This document shows positions 1-7,700 of a stretch of 55,692 nucleotides of DNA, piece by piece. Made by a program: the position numbers and the translations under genes. Below the pieces are notes generated by a model. It worked only from the letters and a program-made list of their open reading frames with translations. It searched no databases and had not been told where the DNA came from. The stretch lies in NCBI GenBank assembly GCA_016288655.1, contig JAEEKX010000022.1, forward strand, positions 1 through 55,692, given 5' to 3'. Each line of letters opens with the position of its first letter. The stretch's first letter is position 1. The stretch is from Bacteroidales bacterium (GTDB lineage Bacteria > Bacteroidota > Bacteroidia > Bacteroidales > WCHB1-69).

Positions 1-240
1 CTATCATGGTGCCCTCATGAAAGATCAGGTTGTTCTACTCCAGAAAAGCGTAGAATTCATTGAACAATTGCCCAAAAAGACCTTTCTTTGTCAATTCCTC
101 CTTGAAAAATCTCAACGTCAAAGACTCTTGAAAGTTTCTCCAAAGGATTGCCCAGAGAATTGAGCTTGTCCATAGTATCTTCGCTATCTAAAAAGACTGA
201 TGTTGCCCTGCTTCTTGTAAGTCTGCTTCGACTGTTCCAT
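1..240 (-). pseudogene. IS5-family transposase remnant, frameshifted and internally deleted
   Basis: Reading the minus strand from the ATG at 240, the peptide begins MEQSKQTYKKQGNISLF and hits a stop. Removing one extra base near 190 restores LNSLGNPLEKLSRVFDVEIF. Removing another near 106 restores KEELTKKGLFGQLFNEFYAF, and after an in-frame stop comes NNLIFHEGTMI at the window edge. These pieces match the order of IS5-type transposases of Bacteroidetes: a start with 'LxxLGxPLEKL..D.EIF', then 'REEL.K.GL..LF..F..FL', then 'EGT(M/I)xDA'. The stretch that normally separates the first two is missing, so roughly 70 codons appear deleted. The copy runs off the window start, so the catalytic DDE region is not visible. 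Family assignment is by recalled motif similarity. Confidence 0.6.
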
Positions 241-258
241 TACCGTTCAAATTTTCTG

Positions 259-266
259 CAAATATA
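259..266 (-). promoter_or_regulatory. -7 box of the transposase remnant
   Basis: CAAATATA on the plus strand, TATATTTG on the minus strand, matches the Bacteroidetes TAnnTTTG box. It sits 19 bp before the ATG at 240, the usual short leader of an insertion-sequence transposase. Confidence 0.5.
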
Positions 267-441
267 CGAATAATTATTTGAATAACAATGGATTACGGTT
301 GTTTTGTTTTATAAAAAATATGTTTAACGACATATTAACGTAAACGGGGAAAACAGGTGCGAATTTTGGCTGATTTTTGCTTGTATTTATTTGATTGTCA
401 GAGAGAAATAATTAGAAGTCACCTTCAGTTTAAAAGGGCGG

Positions 442-449
442 CAAAAGTA
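442..449 (-). promoter_or_regulatory. orphan -7 box
   Basis: CAAAAGTA (TACTTTTG on the minus strand) fits TAnnTTTG. The only thing downstream on that strand is the transposase remnant nearly 200 bp away, so its original gene may have been displaced. Confidence 0.35.
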
Positions 450-471
450 CACACATTTTTTGAATATTTAT

Positions 472-535
472 CCCTTCACAACAGAAATGTGAACCCTCAC
501 AACAGAAGAATAAACCCTCACAACGTGAAGTGCGA
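472..535. repeat. three tandem 21-22 nt units, core CCCTCACAAC
   Basis: Units at 472-493, 494-514 and 515-535 share CCCTCACAACAGAA or a close variant. The first (TCACA..TGTGA) and third (TCAC..GTGA) contain short inverted arms. Spacing of two helical turns is what direct-repeat operators often show. A repressor-binding function is only a guess. Confidence 0.55.
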
Positions 536-540
536 ACAGG

Positions 541-576
541 AAGCGGGCTTGAGAAATGGGAGAATTGGGGGAGGAA
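541..576. repeat. 36-bp imperfect direct repeat, copy 1
   Basis: Starts AAGCGGGCTTGAGAAATGG and continues GAGAATTGGGGGAGGA. It matches 2644-2679 with about three differences and one indel. It lies about 14 bp beyond the stop codon of the rhuM-like gene. Confidence 0.75.
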
Positions 577-589
577 TTCCACCCATCTT

Positions 590-1417
590 CTATTCAATCA
601 GCTTTCGCACGGCTGCCACCACTTTGGGATTCTCCATTAACGTGAAGCAGAAAAGCTTCTTCCCCAAATCCTTGAACGATGCCCCGAAGGTGTAAAGCCG
701 GCTATCGTCTATCAGCAGGAAACGGTCGTGAGTGGGAGTGATGACATGAACCGACACAGCGGGGTATTGCTGGTTGTGCCTTGCCAAATCCAGCCGGAAC
801 GCCTCAGTGAAGTGGCTCACCCCAATCATGGCCGAAACACCCTCCGCCCGCTTTGTCAGCTGAGTCAACACACTGTCGTCCACGTAATTGTCAATCAACA
901 AAATGGACCTTTTCGCACTCCGGATCAAGTCAGAGACAAACTGGTGGGCATCGAAAATTTGTCCGTTGAAAAATACTCCTTGCTTGGGCGGAAGTGCTTG
1001 CTGAACGAGGGATTGAACTTGATTAGAAAGTTCTTCCATCTGGTTTTCAACTCGGTTGATTCTCTGGTGAATCGCATATCCCCGATAGAGATAATCTTTC
1101 AGCACTTTCGTCGCCCAAATGCGAAATTCTGTGCCACGCCTGCTCTTCACACGATAACCAACTGAAATGATGACATCAAGACTATAGCAAGCAACCGGCT
1201 TGTCGGAATTTGCAATTTGCAAAAAATGCAAATTGCTATCTGAACACAACTCTCCTTCTTTGAAAATATTCCTAATGTGGCGGGAGATTACTGACACATC
1301 TCGCTGAAATAGTGATACCATCTGCGCCTGTGTCAGCCACACCGTTTCATTTTCCACAAGTACATTCAGTTGAACAAGAGCATCCTCCGATTGGTAAAGC
1401 ATCGTTTCAGTTTCCAT
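590..1417 (-). CDS. RhuM/ORF6N-family DNA-binding protein with C-terminal phospholipase-D-like half
   Basis: 275 residues. The N-terminal part (about 1-115) has the RhuM-type pattern WLTQAQMVSLFQRDVSVIS, then RHIRNIFKEGEL, and CYSLDVIISVGYRVKS followed by RGTEFRIWATKVL. A short coiled coil follows (about 120-145). The C-terminal half carries RSAKRSILLIDNYVD and HDRFLLIDD, a single HxxF-type active-site-like motif as in Bacteroidetes proteins joining a RhuM domain to a phospholipase-D-like domain. RhuM was first named from a Salmonella pathogenicity island, but its biochemical role is unclear. Genes of this type sit in accessory islands and are often solitary. It appears intact. No TAnnTTTG box was seen just upstream, so it may be read from the BRO-type fragment's promoter at 1798. 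Confidence 0.75.
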   Translation of the reverse strand: METETMLYQSEDALVQLNVLVENETVWLTQAQMVSLFQRDVSVISRHIRNIFKEGELCSDSNLHFLQIANSDKPVACYSLDVIISVGYRVKSRRGTEFRIWATKVLKDYLYRGYAIHQRINRVENQMEELSNQVQSLVQQALPPKQGVFFNGQIFDAHQFVSDLIRSAKRSILLIDNYVDDSVLTQLTKRAEGVSAMIGVSHFTEAFRLDLARHNQQYPAVSVHVITPTHDRFLLIDDSRLYTFGASFKDLGKKLFCFTLMENPKVVAAVRKLIE

Positions 1418-1508
1418 AGTCGTTCGAGATTATCAGTTAGTGTAACAACGAGGGTGTAAGTTAAATTATTGGCATTTTATTCCGTCAACTCTTTGGCCTC
1501 AACGGTCT

Positions 1509-1772
1509 CTATCTTCTGAATTCAGCAACATCCGTCTTGTAGTTTTTTCCGTCCGAAGCTGGTAATTTCAGTTGGTGACAATTTGTCACCGACTCATTTC
1601 CTTCAGCCTTCAGTCTCTGTTTCAACTTATTCCAATATTTTCGGCCATCCACACTTTCTGTTAGCACCTGCACCACGTCCACCACAGAGAAGTAGTATTT
1701 TTCCTTTTCTGCATTCCAAACAACGCGCACCTGTTTGTTCTCAAATAGTTGTATTGCAAAATTTTTATCCAT
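1509..1772 (-). pseudogene. truncated BRO-N / phage antirepressor-type protein
   Basis: An 87-codon frame with KYYFSVVDVVQVLTES, GRKYWNKLKQRLKAEGNES and KLPASDGKNYKTDVA, the start of a BRO-family N-terminal DNA-binding domain as in phage antirepressors and DinD-like proteins. The domain normally goes on with an 'adTe..frlIqsIpSpkAepFK.WLA' block. Here the frame leaves that sequence right after TDVAEF and stops. A second frame over 1490-1525 reads IQKIETVEAKELTE, possibly the tail of another gene. Together with the rhuM-like gene it may be what remains of an accessory or phage-derived cassette. It could still be expressed as a short DNA-binding peptide. Confidence 0.55.
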
Positions 1773-1797
1773 AAATAATTAGTTTATTTAGCAGCTG

Positions 1798-1805
1798 CAA
1801 AAATA
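1798..1805 (-). promoter_or_regulatory. -7 box upstream of the BRO-type fragment
   Basis: CAAAAATA (TATTTTTG on the minus strand) lies 25 bp before the ATG at 1772. It could also serve the rhuM-like gene downstream. Confidence 0.55.
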
Positions 1806-2009
1806 CTATTTTTTTTCTTAATATTAGGAATTTTTTGAAGAAAATTATATCCTTTTCAGTTGTCTCCAAAATGGAAACAACTGCCTCTTGGCGTCATTCT
1901 CTTGCGGCGGAGATATTTTTCAAATGTTTGGATATGGCCGCTTTTGGTACCGTCCGTTCGCCCGCTACCCGTCTTCCCCGTTTCTTTTCAACTACCGACT
2001 ATCACCTTA

Positions 2010-2393
2010 CTACCGTTTCTTGAATCGCTGGTTGTAATAGAAACCCAATGCGGCGCCGTGGAAGAATAGTAAGGCATACATGATAATCGCTAACCACAAG
2101 CCCCAGGTCATCACTTCGTGCGAGAAGGCGGTCTGCGATAAGAAGCCAATTGCAGCAAAAAACAGAGTAAGGATGGCCGTCTCTATATTGGCCCTTCTGT
2201 AATAGGGAGCAAATCCCTCCGGCATCTGATAGTCCTTCCGTTTGATGATCATAACGGTATAGACGATGCCGGCCAGAAACATTGGTATATACACCCAGAA
2301 TTCCGGCATTTGGGGATGAAGGTACAAGAACAGACACCATACAACAAGGCCGATGATGCCTTCAACCATCTCAATAAAAGCTTGTTTGTTCAT
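2010..2393 (-). CDS. small four-helix inner-membrane protein, function unknown
   Basis: 127 residues from the ATG at 2393. An upstream in-frame ATG at 2420 would add MKSHQIVIF, but the shorter form starts with an ordinary cytoplasmic stretch before the first helix. Four hydrophobic segments can be seen: IIGLVVWCLFLYL, IPMFLAGIVYTVMI, a long one around ILTLFFAAIGFLS, and LWLAIIMYALLFFHG. A basic loop (KRKDY) lies between the second and third, and the tail is QRFKKR. No family is recognised. It has its own promoter-like box and no close partner, so the context gives no role. Confidence 0.6.
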   Translation of the reverse strand: MNKQAFIEMVEGIIGLVVWCLFLYLHPQMPEFWVYIPMFLAGIVYTVMIIKRKDYQMPEGFAPYYRRANIETAILTLFFAAIGFLSQTAFSHEVMTWGLWLAIIMYALLFFHGAALGFYYNQRFKKR

Positions 2394-2511
2394 GAAGATA
2401 ACAATTTGGTGGGACTTCAATAATTGAAAATTGTTTCGCTCTCAGTGTGCGTAAAATGTCCACCCTTTCTACTTTGCGGAGTCCCGTTCACAAGTCCTAA
2501 AAGTGAACTTG

Positions 2512-2519
2512 CAAAATTA
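2512..2519 (-). promoter_or_regulatory. -7 box of the small membrane protein gene
   Basis: CAAAATTA (TAATTTTG on the minus strand) gives a leader of roughly 110 nt to the ATG at 2393. Confidence 0.5.
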
Positions 2520-2569
2520 GAAAATATCGGATTCATTTCCAACTGATTTTCAAAAATTTACTTCTAATC

Positions 2570-2580
2570 GGGGGGGGGGG
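2570..2580. repeat. homopolymer of 11 G
   Basis: Eleven consecutive G between the membrane-protein promoter and the second 36-bp repeat. Tracts of this length slip easily in replication. It also lies where an assembler is likely to miscount. Confidence 0.85.
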
Positions 2581-2643
2581 TAAATAATTGAAAATTAACA
2601 ATTTATAACTTGCAGTGACATGAAATGTACAAAAACACCACTG

Positions 2644-2679
2644 AAGCGGGCTTGGGGAATGGTGAGAATTGGGGGAGAA
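2644..2679. repeat. 36-bp imperfect direct repeat, copy 2
   Basis: Begins AAGCGGGCTTGGGGAATGG and continues TGAGAATTGGGGGAGAA. It is in the same orientation as 541-576 and lies about 12 bp past the stop of the 14-codon micro-ORF. The two copies bracket the rhuM-like, BRO-type and membrane-protein genes. Confidence 0.75.
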
Positions 2680-2690
2680 AATATCTTTTC

Positions 2691-2735
2691 TTAAACACCT
2701 TGCAGCCACAAGCCGAAGAAGGGGTCATACACCAT
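2691..2735 (-). CDS. possible 14-residue micro-ORF
   Basis: ATG at 2735 encodes MVYDPFFGLWLQGV then a stop. It lies about 55 bp downstream of a good TAnnTTTG box and directly before a repeat. The aromatic, hydrophobic peptide could be a short toxin-like peptide or chance. There is no independent support for translation. Confidence 0.2.
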   Translation of the reverse strand: MVYDPFFGLWLQGV

Positions 2736-2788
2736 ATATGCGGACTTTTCCTGTGTTATGAAATCTTTTTGTATCAATAATTTGCCGG

Positions 2789-2796
2789 CAAAAATA
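2789..2796 (-). promoter_or_regulatory. -7 box before the micro-ORF
   Basis: CAAAAATA (TATTTTTG on the minus strand). The nearest downstream start is the 14-codon ORF at 2735; the membrane protein gene is 400 bp away. Confidence 0.4.
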
Positions 2797-2860
2797 CAAC
2801 TTTTATCCCAAATAGGATAATCCTGATTAGGATAATTTTTTTTGCAACGAAATTCCCATT

Positions 2861-4726
2861 TTATTCCTTCACCACCTTCCGCACCGCCATCACCTTGCCG
2901 TCGTTCATCAATCTTATGAAATAAATGCCGGTGGCATATTGCGACAGATCGATTTGCACGGCCTGTACGGACGCACTGCGTGCGTCCGAAATATCCACAG
3001 CATCCAGCAATCTCCCATACATATCCAACACCTGAATCTCGCCAGTCCCTGATTGTACATTGTTCATTGTCCATTGTACATTGACCATCCCCGTGGTGGG
3101 GTTGGGATAGAGGGTGAATTGACCGTTGCCCCATTCGTTCACGCCGGTGGTGATGGTGAGGTGCAAGGTGACGGTGCTGTCGCAACCATGCGAAGTTAAA
3201 AGTTGAAAGTTAAAAGTTAAAAGTTGGGAGACGGGGGTGCCGACCTCGAAGGTGGTGTCGATGTCGCCGTTTATGTAGTGGTACGGCAGGTCGTTTTCGC
3301 AGATGGTGACTTCGACAAGCTCAGTCATGGACTCATATATTGTGAGGTGCAGGGTGACGGTACTGTCGCAACCATGCGAAGTTAAAAGTTGAAAGTTAAA
3401 AGTTGAGAGTTGGGGTGTGCCGACCTCGAAGATAGTATCGATTTCTCCGTTTACATAATGGTACGGAAGTTCGTTTTCGCAGAGGGTGAGTTCGATAGTA
3501 TCGTTCAGCGCGGAATAGTCGCAGAGGGTGGTGAAACAGATTTCATCGCTGTAGGCCATTCCCACCTCGTTGGTGGCATAAATGCGGGCGTAGTAGGTGG
3601 TGTTGGGGGTGAGGTCGGTGATGGTGCTCGTGAAGGCACCCATGCCGAGAGAGTCGGTAGTGTGCAGGTTGGCGATGGTCGGGTGCGGGGTGCTACTCCA
3701 ACAAACGCCGCGGGCGGTCACTTCCGCGCTGCCTTCTGCCGAAACCTCTCCGCTGAAAGTGGCGGTGGTGACGGCAATGTCGGTGGCGGTGGCCACAACG
3801 GTGGGTACATTGCCCAGGCAGGAGGCGAAGAAGTTGAAAATCTCATCGGTGAAATCCACATCCCGATAGGGGCCGTGGCACCACTCGTGCTCGCCGCCAT
3901 TCACCTTGATGAGGACGGTCTTCGTGCCGAAAGTGCCGTCGCCGTAGTAGAATTTCTCGAACAGCCGGCCGTCGTCGCAGATGTCGGGGAAGATGGTGTG
4001 GATGGCGGTGTCGGCGCACTGGTTGTAGCGGCGCCAGAACGCGATGGTGGAGTCCACGCCGAGTCCGACATTCACATTGACAACGTATTGGAAATCGCCA
4101 TTGTCGTAGGTCACGATGCTGTCGGCGGTGCCGTGGAGGTGCATCACACTCACGTGGCCGACGGGCGTGTAGGAGGTGATCTCGTTGCCGATAGTGCCGC
4201 AAACAGGTGCGATGGCCTTGATGCGGTCGCCGTGCTCAATCGCCATCCGGTGCGACATGAAACCGCCCATCGACACTCCCGTACAAAACACATTGCTCTG
4301 GTCGATGTTGTAATGGGCGATGAGACTGTCCAAGATGGCCATCATCAGGCCGGTGTCATCGTGTTCTTCACTGGCTACAATCGTATCTCCGTCCACTACG
4401 GCGCTCACGCCAGAGTGCCAAGCGTTCATGGTAATGGTCGTGTCTATCATGGAAAAGGTGTCGGGCAGTGCCTGCGGGGTGACGGTGATCCATCCCTGTT
4501 CGGCGGCGATTCGGTTGAAGTCGGCATTGTACAGAACTTCGTACATGTTACCGCCCAGCCCATGAAAGATAAAGACCACTGGTGTCGGTGTGCTGGCATC
4601 ATAGGTTTCCGGCACGTATTCCAGATACTGGCGGGTGGTGTCCTCCCAGCTGATGGTCTTGAGGGTTTGGGCAAAACAGGAGAGGCAGATGCAAATTGCC
4701 GTTAGAAATGCGATGGATTTTTTCAT
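2861..4726 (-). CDS. T9SS-exported esterase, PHB depolymerase / feruloyl esterase-like
   Basis: 621 residues from the ATG at 4726, chosen because MKKSIAF begins a clean signal peptide cut before Gln20 (SCFA/Q). Residues 20-315 form an alpha/beta hydrolase of the PHB depolymerase/LpqC esterase type. They carry the oxyanion segment FIFHGLGGN, Ser152 in GVSMGG, Asp202 in HGTADS and His280 in NGGEHEW. Residues about 320-415 look like a fibronectin-III domain (LTPNTTYYARIYATNEVG). Two 55-60 residue repeats follow (CEN(E/D)LPYHY...HGCDSTVTLHLTI), then a T9SS type A sorting domain starting at LYPNPTTGM and ending KVMAVRKVVKE. It probably cleaves polyester or carbohydrate-linked ester substrates at the cell surface. 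The repeats and the sorting domain contain heptanucleotide arrays. Its sorting domain is almost the same as that of the giant gene upstream. Confidence 0.82.
   Translation of the reverse strand: MKKSIAFLTAICICLSCFAQTLKTISWEDTTRQYLEYVPETYDASTPTPVVFIFHGLGGNMYEVLYNADFNRIAAEQGWITVTPQALPDTFSMIDTTITMNAWHSGVSAVVDGDTIVASEEHDDTGLMMAILDSLIAHYNIDQSNVFCTGVSMGGFMSHRMAIEHGDRIKAIAPVCGTIGNEITSYTPVGHVSVMHLHGTADSIVTYDNGDFQYVVNVNVGLGVDSTIAFWRRYNQCADTAIHTIFPDICDDGRLFEKFYYGDGTFGTKTVLIKVNGGEHEWCHGPYRDVDFTDEIFNFFASCLGNVPTVVATATDIAVTTATFSGEVSAEGSAEVTARGVCWSSTPHPTIANLHTTDSLGMGAFTSTITDLTPNTTYYARIYATNEVGMAYSDEICFTTLCDYSALNDTIELTLCENELPYHYVNGEIDTIFEVGTPQLSTFNFQLLTSHGCDSTVTLHLTIYESMTELVEVTICENDLPYHYINGDIDTTFEVGTPVSQLLTFNFQLLTSHGCDSTVTLHLTITTGVNEWGNGQFTLYPNPTTGMVNVQWTMNNVQSGTGEIQVLDMYGRLLDAVDISDARSASVQAVQIDLSQYATGIYFIRLMNDGKVMAVRKVVKE
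2968..2988. repeat. perfect 9-bp-arm palindrome inside the esterase sorting domain
   Basis: CGGACGCAC, three-base spacer TGC, GTGCGTCCG. It encodes part of ISDARSASVQ. The same arms occur at 4893-4913 in the neighbouring gene. Confidence 0.85.
3052..3086. repeat. five in-frame heptads ATTGTAC-type (esterase sorting domain)
   Basis: Successive heptamers ATTGTAC, ATTGTTC, ATTGTCC, ATTGTAC and ATTGACC without interruption. They encode the segment VNVQWTMNNVQ at the start of the sorting domain. Confidence 0.85.
3195..3229. repeat. five in-frame heptads GTTAAAA-type, copy A
   Basis: GTTAAAA, GTTGAAA, GTTAAAA, GTTAAAA, GTTGGGA. On the coding strand they encode SQLLTFNFQLLT between GTP and SHGCDS of the second PYHY repeat. 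Confidence 0.85.
3381..3415. repeat. five in-frame heptads GTTAAAA-type, copy B
   Basis: GTTAAAA, GTTGAAA, GTTAAAA, GTTGAGA, GTTGGGG. They encode QLSTFNFQLLT in the first PYHY repeat, at the same place as copy A. Confidence 0.85.
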
Positions 4727-4743
4727 TGTTGATGCGTTGATTA

Positions 4744-4782
4744 AAAATTGAAGAGACGCGGTGTCCACGTCTCTTCAATTTT
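4744..4782 (-). terminator. strong hairpin terminator of the giant gene
   Basis: Arms AAAATTGAAGAGACG (4744-4758) and CGTCTCTTCAATTTT (4768-4782) pair perfectly over 15 bp with a 9-nt loop, ending in T on either strand. It lies just past the giant gene's stop (4786) and before the esterase start (4726), so it separates the two transcription units. Confidence 0.8.
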
Positions 4783-4785
4783 AGG

Positions 4786-7700
4786 TTATTCTTTCACCAC
4801 CTTCCGCACCACCATCACCTTGCCGCCATTCACCATTCTTACGAAATAAATGCCGGTGGCATAATGCGACAGGTCGATCTGCACGGTCTGTACGGACGCA
4901 CCGCGTGCGTCCGAAATATCCACCGCATCCAACAACCGCCCATACACATCCAACACCTGAATTTCACCTTCCCCTAATTGTTCATTGTTCATTGTAAATT
5001 GTACATTGACAATGTCGTTGGTCGGGTTGGGGTAGAGGGTGAGTAGGTTGCTGTCGTAGGAAGGGATGCCATCGTGAATGGAGACATCCACGGAGGCTTC
5101 GGCTTCGCACGTACCGTTGGTGACGGTGACCGAGTAGGTGGTCGGCTCTTCGGGCGTGACAGTGATGGAGGAAGTCGTCTCACCAGTGCTCCACAGGTAA
5201 GTCCATTCCGGGTTGTTTGTCACCGAAAGGGTGGTGCTTTCACCTAATGCAACGTTTGTGTTGCCGCTGATGCTGATGGAGGGCATTGTAAAGATGGTGA
5301 GGTGCAGGGTGGCGGTGCAGTCGTAACCCAAATCTGAAGTATAAACGTGTTGGTAATCACCGCTTTGAGTATAGGTCGTGCCGAACCATTCATATTGCTC
5401 GCATTCGCTCACGGTGGTGTCGGTATAAACCATTTCGCCGTTATAGACGATGTTGGAGCGGGCACTGGTGTAGGTCTCGGAGCGGCGCAGGCAGGTTCCG
5501 TTCATCACCACCTCAATCTGATAGAAGAGGGCGCCGTTCACGTTGTCGTAGTCGGTATAGGAGGTGAGGGTGGCGGGCAGGGTGGCAATCTCCTCCAAGT
5601 TGTTGTTGGCCGAGCCACGATAAAGCTTATAACTGGCGAATTCCATTCCTTCGTAATGGGTCCAGATGAGGTTCCATGTGTTGCCGATACCTTGGTTGAT
5701 GGTGAGGTGTACGGTCTTGTGTAGTTCGCTCATTGGGGTTTCGCCCTGACACACGTCCATGGCGGTCACCTTATAACGCCAAGCGCGAATGGTCGGGTCG
5801 GCGGTGACATCCTCGTAGGAGTTGCCCTGCGAGGCGGGTACGGTGGCCAGCAGCTCGTAAATGTCGGCTTGGTCGTTCTCACGATAGATGCGGTAGTTCT
5901 GTACGTTGGTGTTCTCAATCTCTTCCCACACAATCAGGTTGTGACCGTTCTCCACTCCCACCATGCAGATGGCAGGTGTTTCGGGAATCAGCTCGCTCAC
6001 GCCGAGATGTTCAATTTCGGAAATGCTGGAACAGCCGTTGATGTCGATGAGTTCCACCCAGTAGTAGCCGGGCGTGGTGACCGAAATGGTGGGTGTGGTT
6101 GCGCCATTGGACCAGTTGAAGGAGGTGTAGTTTCCATCCACAGAGAGTGTTGCACTGCTGCTTTGGCAGGCAGTAATGATGCCGTCAACCACCAGCTGCG
6201 GCGTGGTAACAGGTGTTACGTTGAAGGTCAAAACAACGGTGCTGTCGCAACCATGGGCGCTGGTGAAGTGATAGGTGATGACAGAGTTTTCAGGAGTATT
6301 CTCCAAGAAAGTGGTGTCAATCAGACCATTCGTATAGTGGTACGGAAGATCGCCTTGGCAGATGGTCTCTTCGAGTTGGGTTTGGTAGGTGGGATAGATG
6401 GTGAGGTGGAGGGTGACGGTGCTGTCGCAGCCTGCGGCATTGGTGAACGTCTGCTGGTAGTCACCGCTTTCCTCGTAAGTCTGATTGTTCCAAACATAGC
6501 TGTCGCAGCCTTCGTCAGTAAATTCGGAGGTGGTGGATGGATGGATGGTGAGGTGGAGCGTGACGGTACTGTCGCAGCCCTCGGCGTTGGTCAGTACCTG
6601 CTGGTAGTCGCCGCTCTCCTCGTAAGTCTGGTTGTTCCAAACATAGCTGTCGCAAGCTTCATCCGCAAACTCATAGCTGTTGGAGTGGTGGATAGTGAGG
6701 TGGAGGGTGACGGTGCTGTCGCAGCCCTCGGCGTTGGTCAGAACCTGCTGGTAGTCGCCGCTCTCTTCGTAAGTCTGGTTGTTCCAAACATAGCTGTCGC
6801 AAGCTTCGTCCGCAAACTCGTAGCTGTTGGAGTGGCGGATGGTGAGGTGGAGGGTGACGGTGCTGTCGCAGCCGCCTGCGTTGGTCAGTACCTGCTGGTA
6901 GTCACCGCTTTCTTCGTAAGTTTGGTTGTTCCAGACGTAGGTGTCGCAGGCTTCGTCGGCGAATTCGTATTCGTTGGTATGATTAATGGTGAGGTAGAGG
7001 GTGACGGTGGAGTCGCAGCCGTTGGCGGCGGTAAACACCTGCTGGTAGGTGCCGCTTTCGGTGTAAGTCTGGTCGTTCCACGTGTAGCTGTCGCAGGCCG
7101 TCAAGCGTTCGGTTGACACTTTCGAGCGGTTGATGGTGAGATGGAGGGTGACAATGCTGTCGCAATGGAGGGCACTTTCAAAATATTGTACCTTGTCGCC
7201 GCTGGTGGTGTAGGTCTCATCGTTCCATGTGTAGCTGTCGCAGGCGGTGACGCTGAACTCTGTTTCAAGTACATCAAGGATGGTGAGGTGCATGGTGACG
7301 GTGGAGTCGCAGCCGGCGTGGTTGCGGAACGTCTGGGTATAGTCGCCGCTTTGTCGGTAGGAGATGCCGTTCCAGTTGTGTACCATGCAGGCAGTTTGGT
7401 CAAACTCGTACTCGCTGCTTCCGTTAATGGTGAGGTGTAGGGTGACGGTGCTGTCGCAGCCGTTAGCGGCCACGAAAAGCTGCTGGTATTCACCGCTTTC
7501 GTAATAGGTTTCGTTATTCCATGTGTAGCTGTCGCAGGCAGTGGCGCTGAAGGAGGATGAGGAATGGGGAAGCACGGTGAGATTCAGTGTGACGGTGCTG
7601 TCGCAGCCGGTAGAAGTGTATTCGTAAGCGGTGTATTCGCCTGTTTCGGTCCGGGCTTCACCATCAAAGAATACGGATTCGCCCTCGCAGATGGCAGTGT

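Larger units (their letters stand above)
241..589. other. AT-rich intergenic gap with two promoter-like boxes and small repeats
   Basis: No convincing gene. The only long frame (357-695, plus) has no recognisable protein and partly mirrors the rhuM-like gene. The gap holds two minus-strand TAnnTTTG boxes (259-266, 442-449), a triple 21-22 nt repeat (472-535) and one copy of a 36-bp repeat (541-576). It looks like the seam between an insertion sequence and an accessory gene. Confidence 0.6.
2421..2860. other. 440-bp non-coding gap with repeats
   Basis: No ordinary gene. In order it holds short ATTGAAA-type heptads near 2425, a promoter box (2512), an 11-G run (2570), ATT-led heptads (2587-2607), the second 36-bp repeat (2644), a 14-codon micro-ORF (2691-2735), another promoter box (2789), and AGGATAATCCT-type partial palindromes (about 2813-2840) just beyond the esterase stop. 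The last may act as a weak terminator. Confidence 0.6.

Noticed and set aside
3410-4705. 431-codon plus-strand open frame opposite the esterase gene
   Set aside because: Antisense shadow of the esterase frame: low-complexity Gly/Val/Asp composition, no recognisable domain, and the opposite strand encodes a complete hydrolase with its triad.
5869-7116. 415-codon plus-strand open frame opposite the giant gene repeats
   Set aside because: It copies the 147-bp repeat of the real gene in antisense, so its apparent repeats are secondary.
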